64,000 nt of DNA from Streptomyces sp. NBC_00690 (GTDB lineage: Bacteria > Actinomycetota > Actinomycetes > Streptomycetales > Streptomycetaceae): contig NZ_CP109009.1 of assembly GCF_036226685.1 (NCBI RefSeq), positions 6,103,501 through 6,167,500 on the forward strand, read 5' to 3'. Within the stretch, counting starts at the first letter, position 1; each line of letters opens with the position of its first letter. The translations under genes were made by a program, and so were the position numbers. Under the pieces are notes generated by a model that searched no databases, was not told where the DNA came from, and worked only from the letters and a program-made list of their open reading frames with translations. Positions 63,918-64,000 of this stretch are shown here, piece by piece.

Positions 63918-64000
63918 CTAACGCTCCTGGTGGTAGCTGCTACCCGGGCCGAAGCCCGGTCCGTTCGTGTCCGCTCCCGCGTTGCGTCCCTGCTGGACGC
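63918..64000 (-). CDS. cvnA: Conservon protein CvnA, C-terminal end (partial)
   Basis: Only the last 27 codons are in the window: an Asn/Gly/Gln-rich tail ending GPGFGPGSSYHQER, then TAG at 63918-63920. This matches the disordered C-terminus of CvnA, the histidine-kinase-like membrane sensor that heads conservons, and its position directly ahead of cvnB supports the call. The gene continues past the window end. Confidence 0.8.
   Translation of the reverse strand, partial: VQQGRNAGADTNGPGFGPGSSYHQER

Overview
The window is a stretch of Streptomyces chromosome. The evidence is very high GC with strong third-position GC, GTG and TTG starts with purine-rich ribosome sites, a short chaplin (a protein family of sporulating streptomycetes), a conservon (cvn) operon, large ATP-binding LuxR and PucR regulators, and a c-di-GMP signalling protein. 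From memory, the gene order (gatC-gatA-small gene-gatB ... ilvB-ilvN-ilvC ... serA ... proline catabolism ... leuB ... ilvE ... urease-like ... citramalate synthase ... accB-accE ... cvn) matches the S. coelicolor core region around SCO5498 to SCO5544. I could not check this by search. I saw no rRNA, tRNA, CRISPR array or transposase.

Layout. 0.4-4.0 kb: the gatCAB tRNA amidotransferase operon with a small membrane protein gene inside it. 4.3-11.2 kb: a chaplin, a RidA-like protein, an unknown protein, an MMPL exporter, two acetyltransferases and small proteins. 11.2-18.7 kb: a giant LuxR regulator, a DUF6191-like protein, a PQQ-type sugar dehydrogenase lipoprotein, an aldo/keto reductase with a large insertion and a 46-bp perfect palindrome, and a hydroxyacid dehydrogenase. 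18.8-22.3 kb: a PAS-GGDEF-EAL protein behind a BldD-like dyad. 22.3-28.2 kb: ilvBNC with a leader-peptide attenuator, then serA. 29-34 kb: TetR/hydrolase pair, then proline catabolism (PucR regulator, proline dehydrogenase, pruA). 34-39 kb: ArsR/SRPBCC pair, a three-gene phospholipid operon and an AAC(2')-I-like acetyltransferase. 39.4-42.7 kb: a small conserved ORF, leuB, ilvE and a TPR protein. 42.8-46.4 kb: a divergent urease (fused gamma/beta, then alpha) without accessory genes, followed by agmatine deiminase. 46.4-48.4 kb: a short accessory pair headed by an XRE regulator. 48.9-51 kb: TetR and an MHS transporter. 51.4-53.3 kb: an attenuator and citramalate synthase cimA. 53.3-60 kb: a secreted/membrane protein, YceI, a PLP lyase with a DauR-like regulator, and a polysaccharide lyase 8. 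60-64 kb: accB-accE and the conservon cvnABCD (cvnA cut by the window end).

How the genes fit together. Branched-chain amino acid synthesis is spread over about 31 kb (ilvBNC, leuB, ilvE, cimA); two of these units carry a Rho-independent terminator ahead of the first structural gene, as expected for attenuation. Nitrogen-related catabolism (proline; urease-like plus agmatine deiminase) lies between them. The most interesting module is the accessory-free urease-like pair next to agmatine deiminase. Its alpha subunit keeps the nickel ligands and carbamylated lysine but has lost the flap cysteine, and the neighbouring enzyme makes a substituted urea. Other notable structures are the phospholipid operon with altered signature residues, unusually many short tandem repeats (two starting exactly at stop codons), a perfect palindrome inside a coding region, and keto-skewed blocks over accB and cvnD that ignore coding strand.
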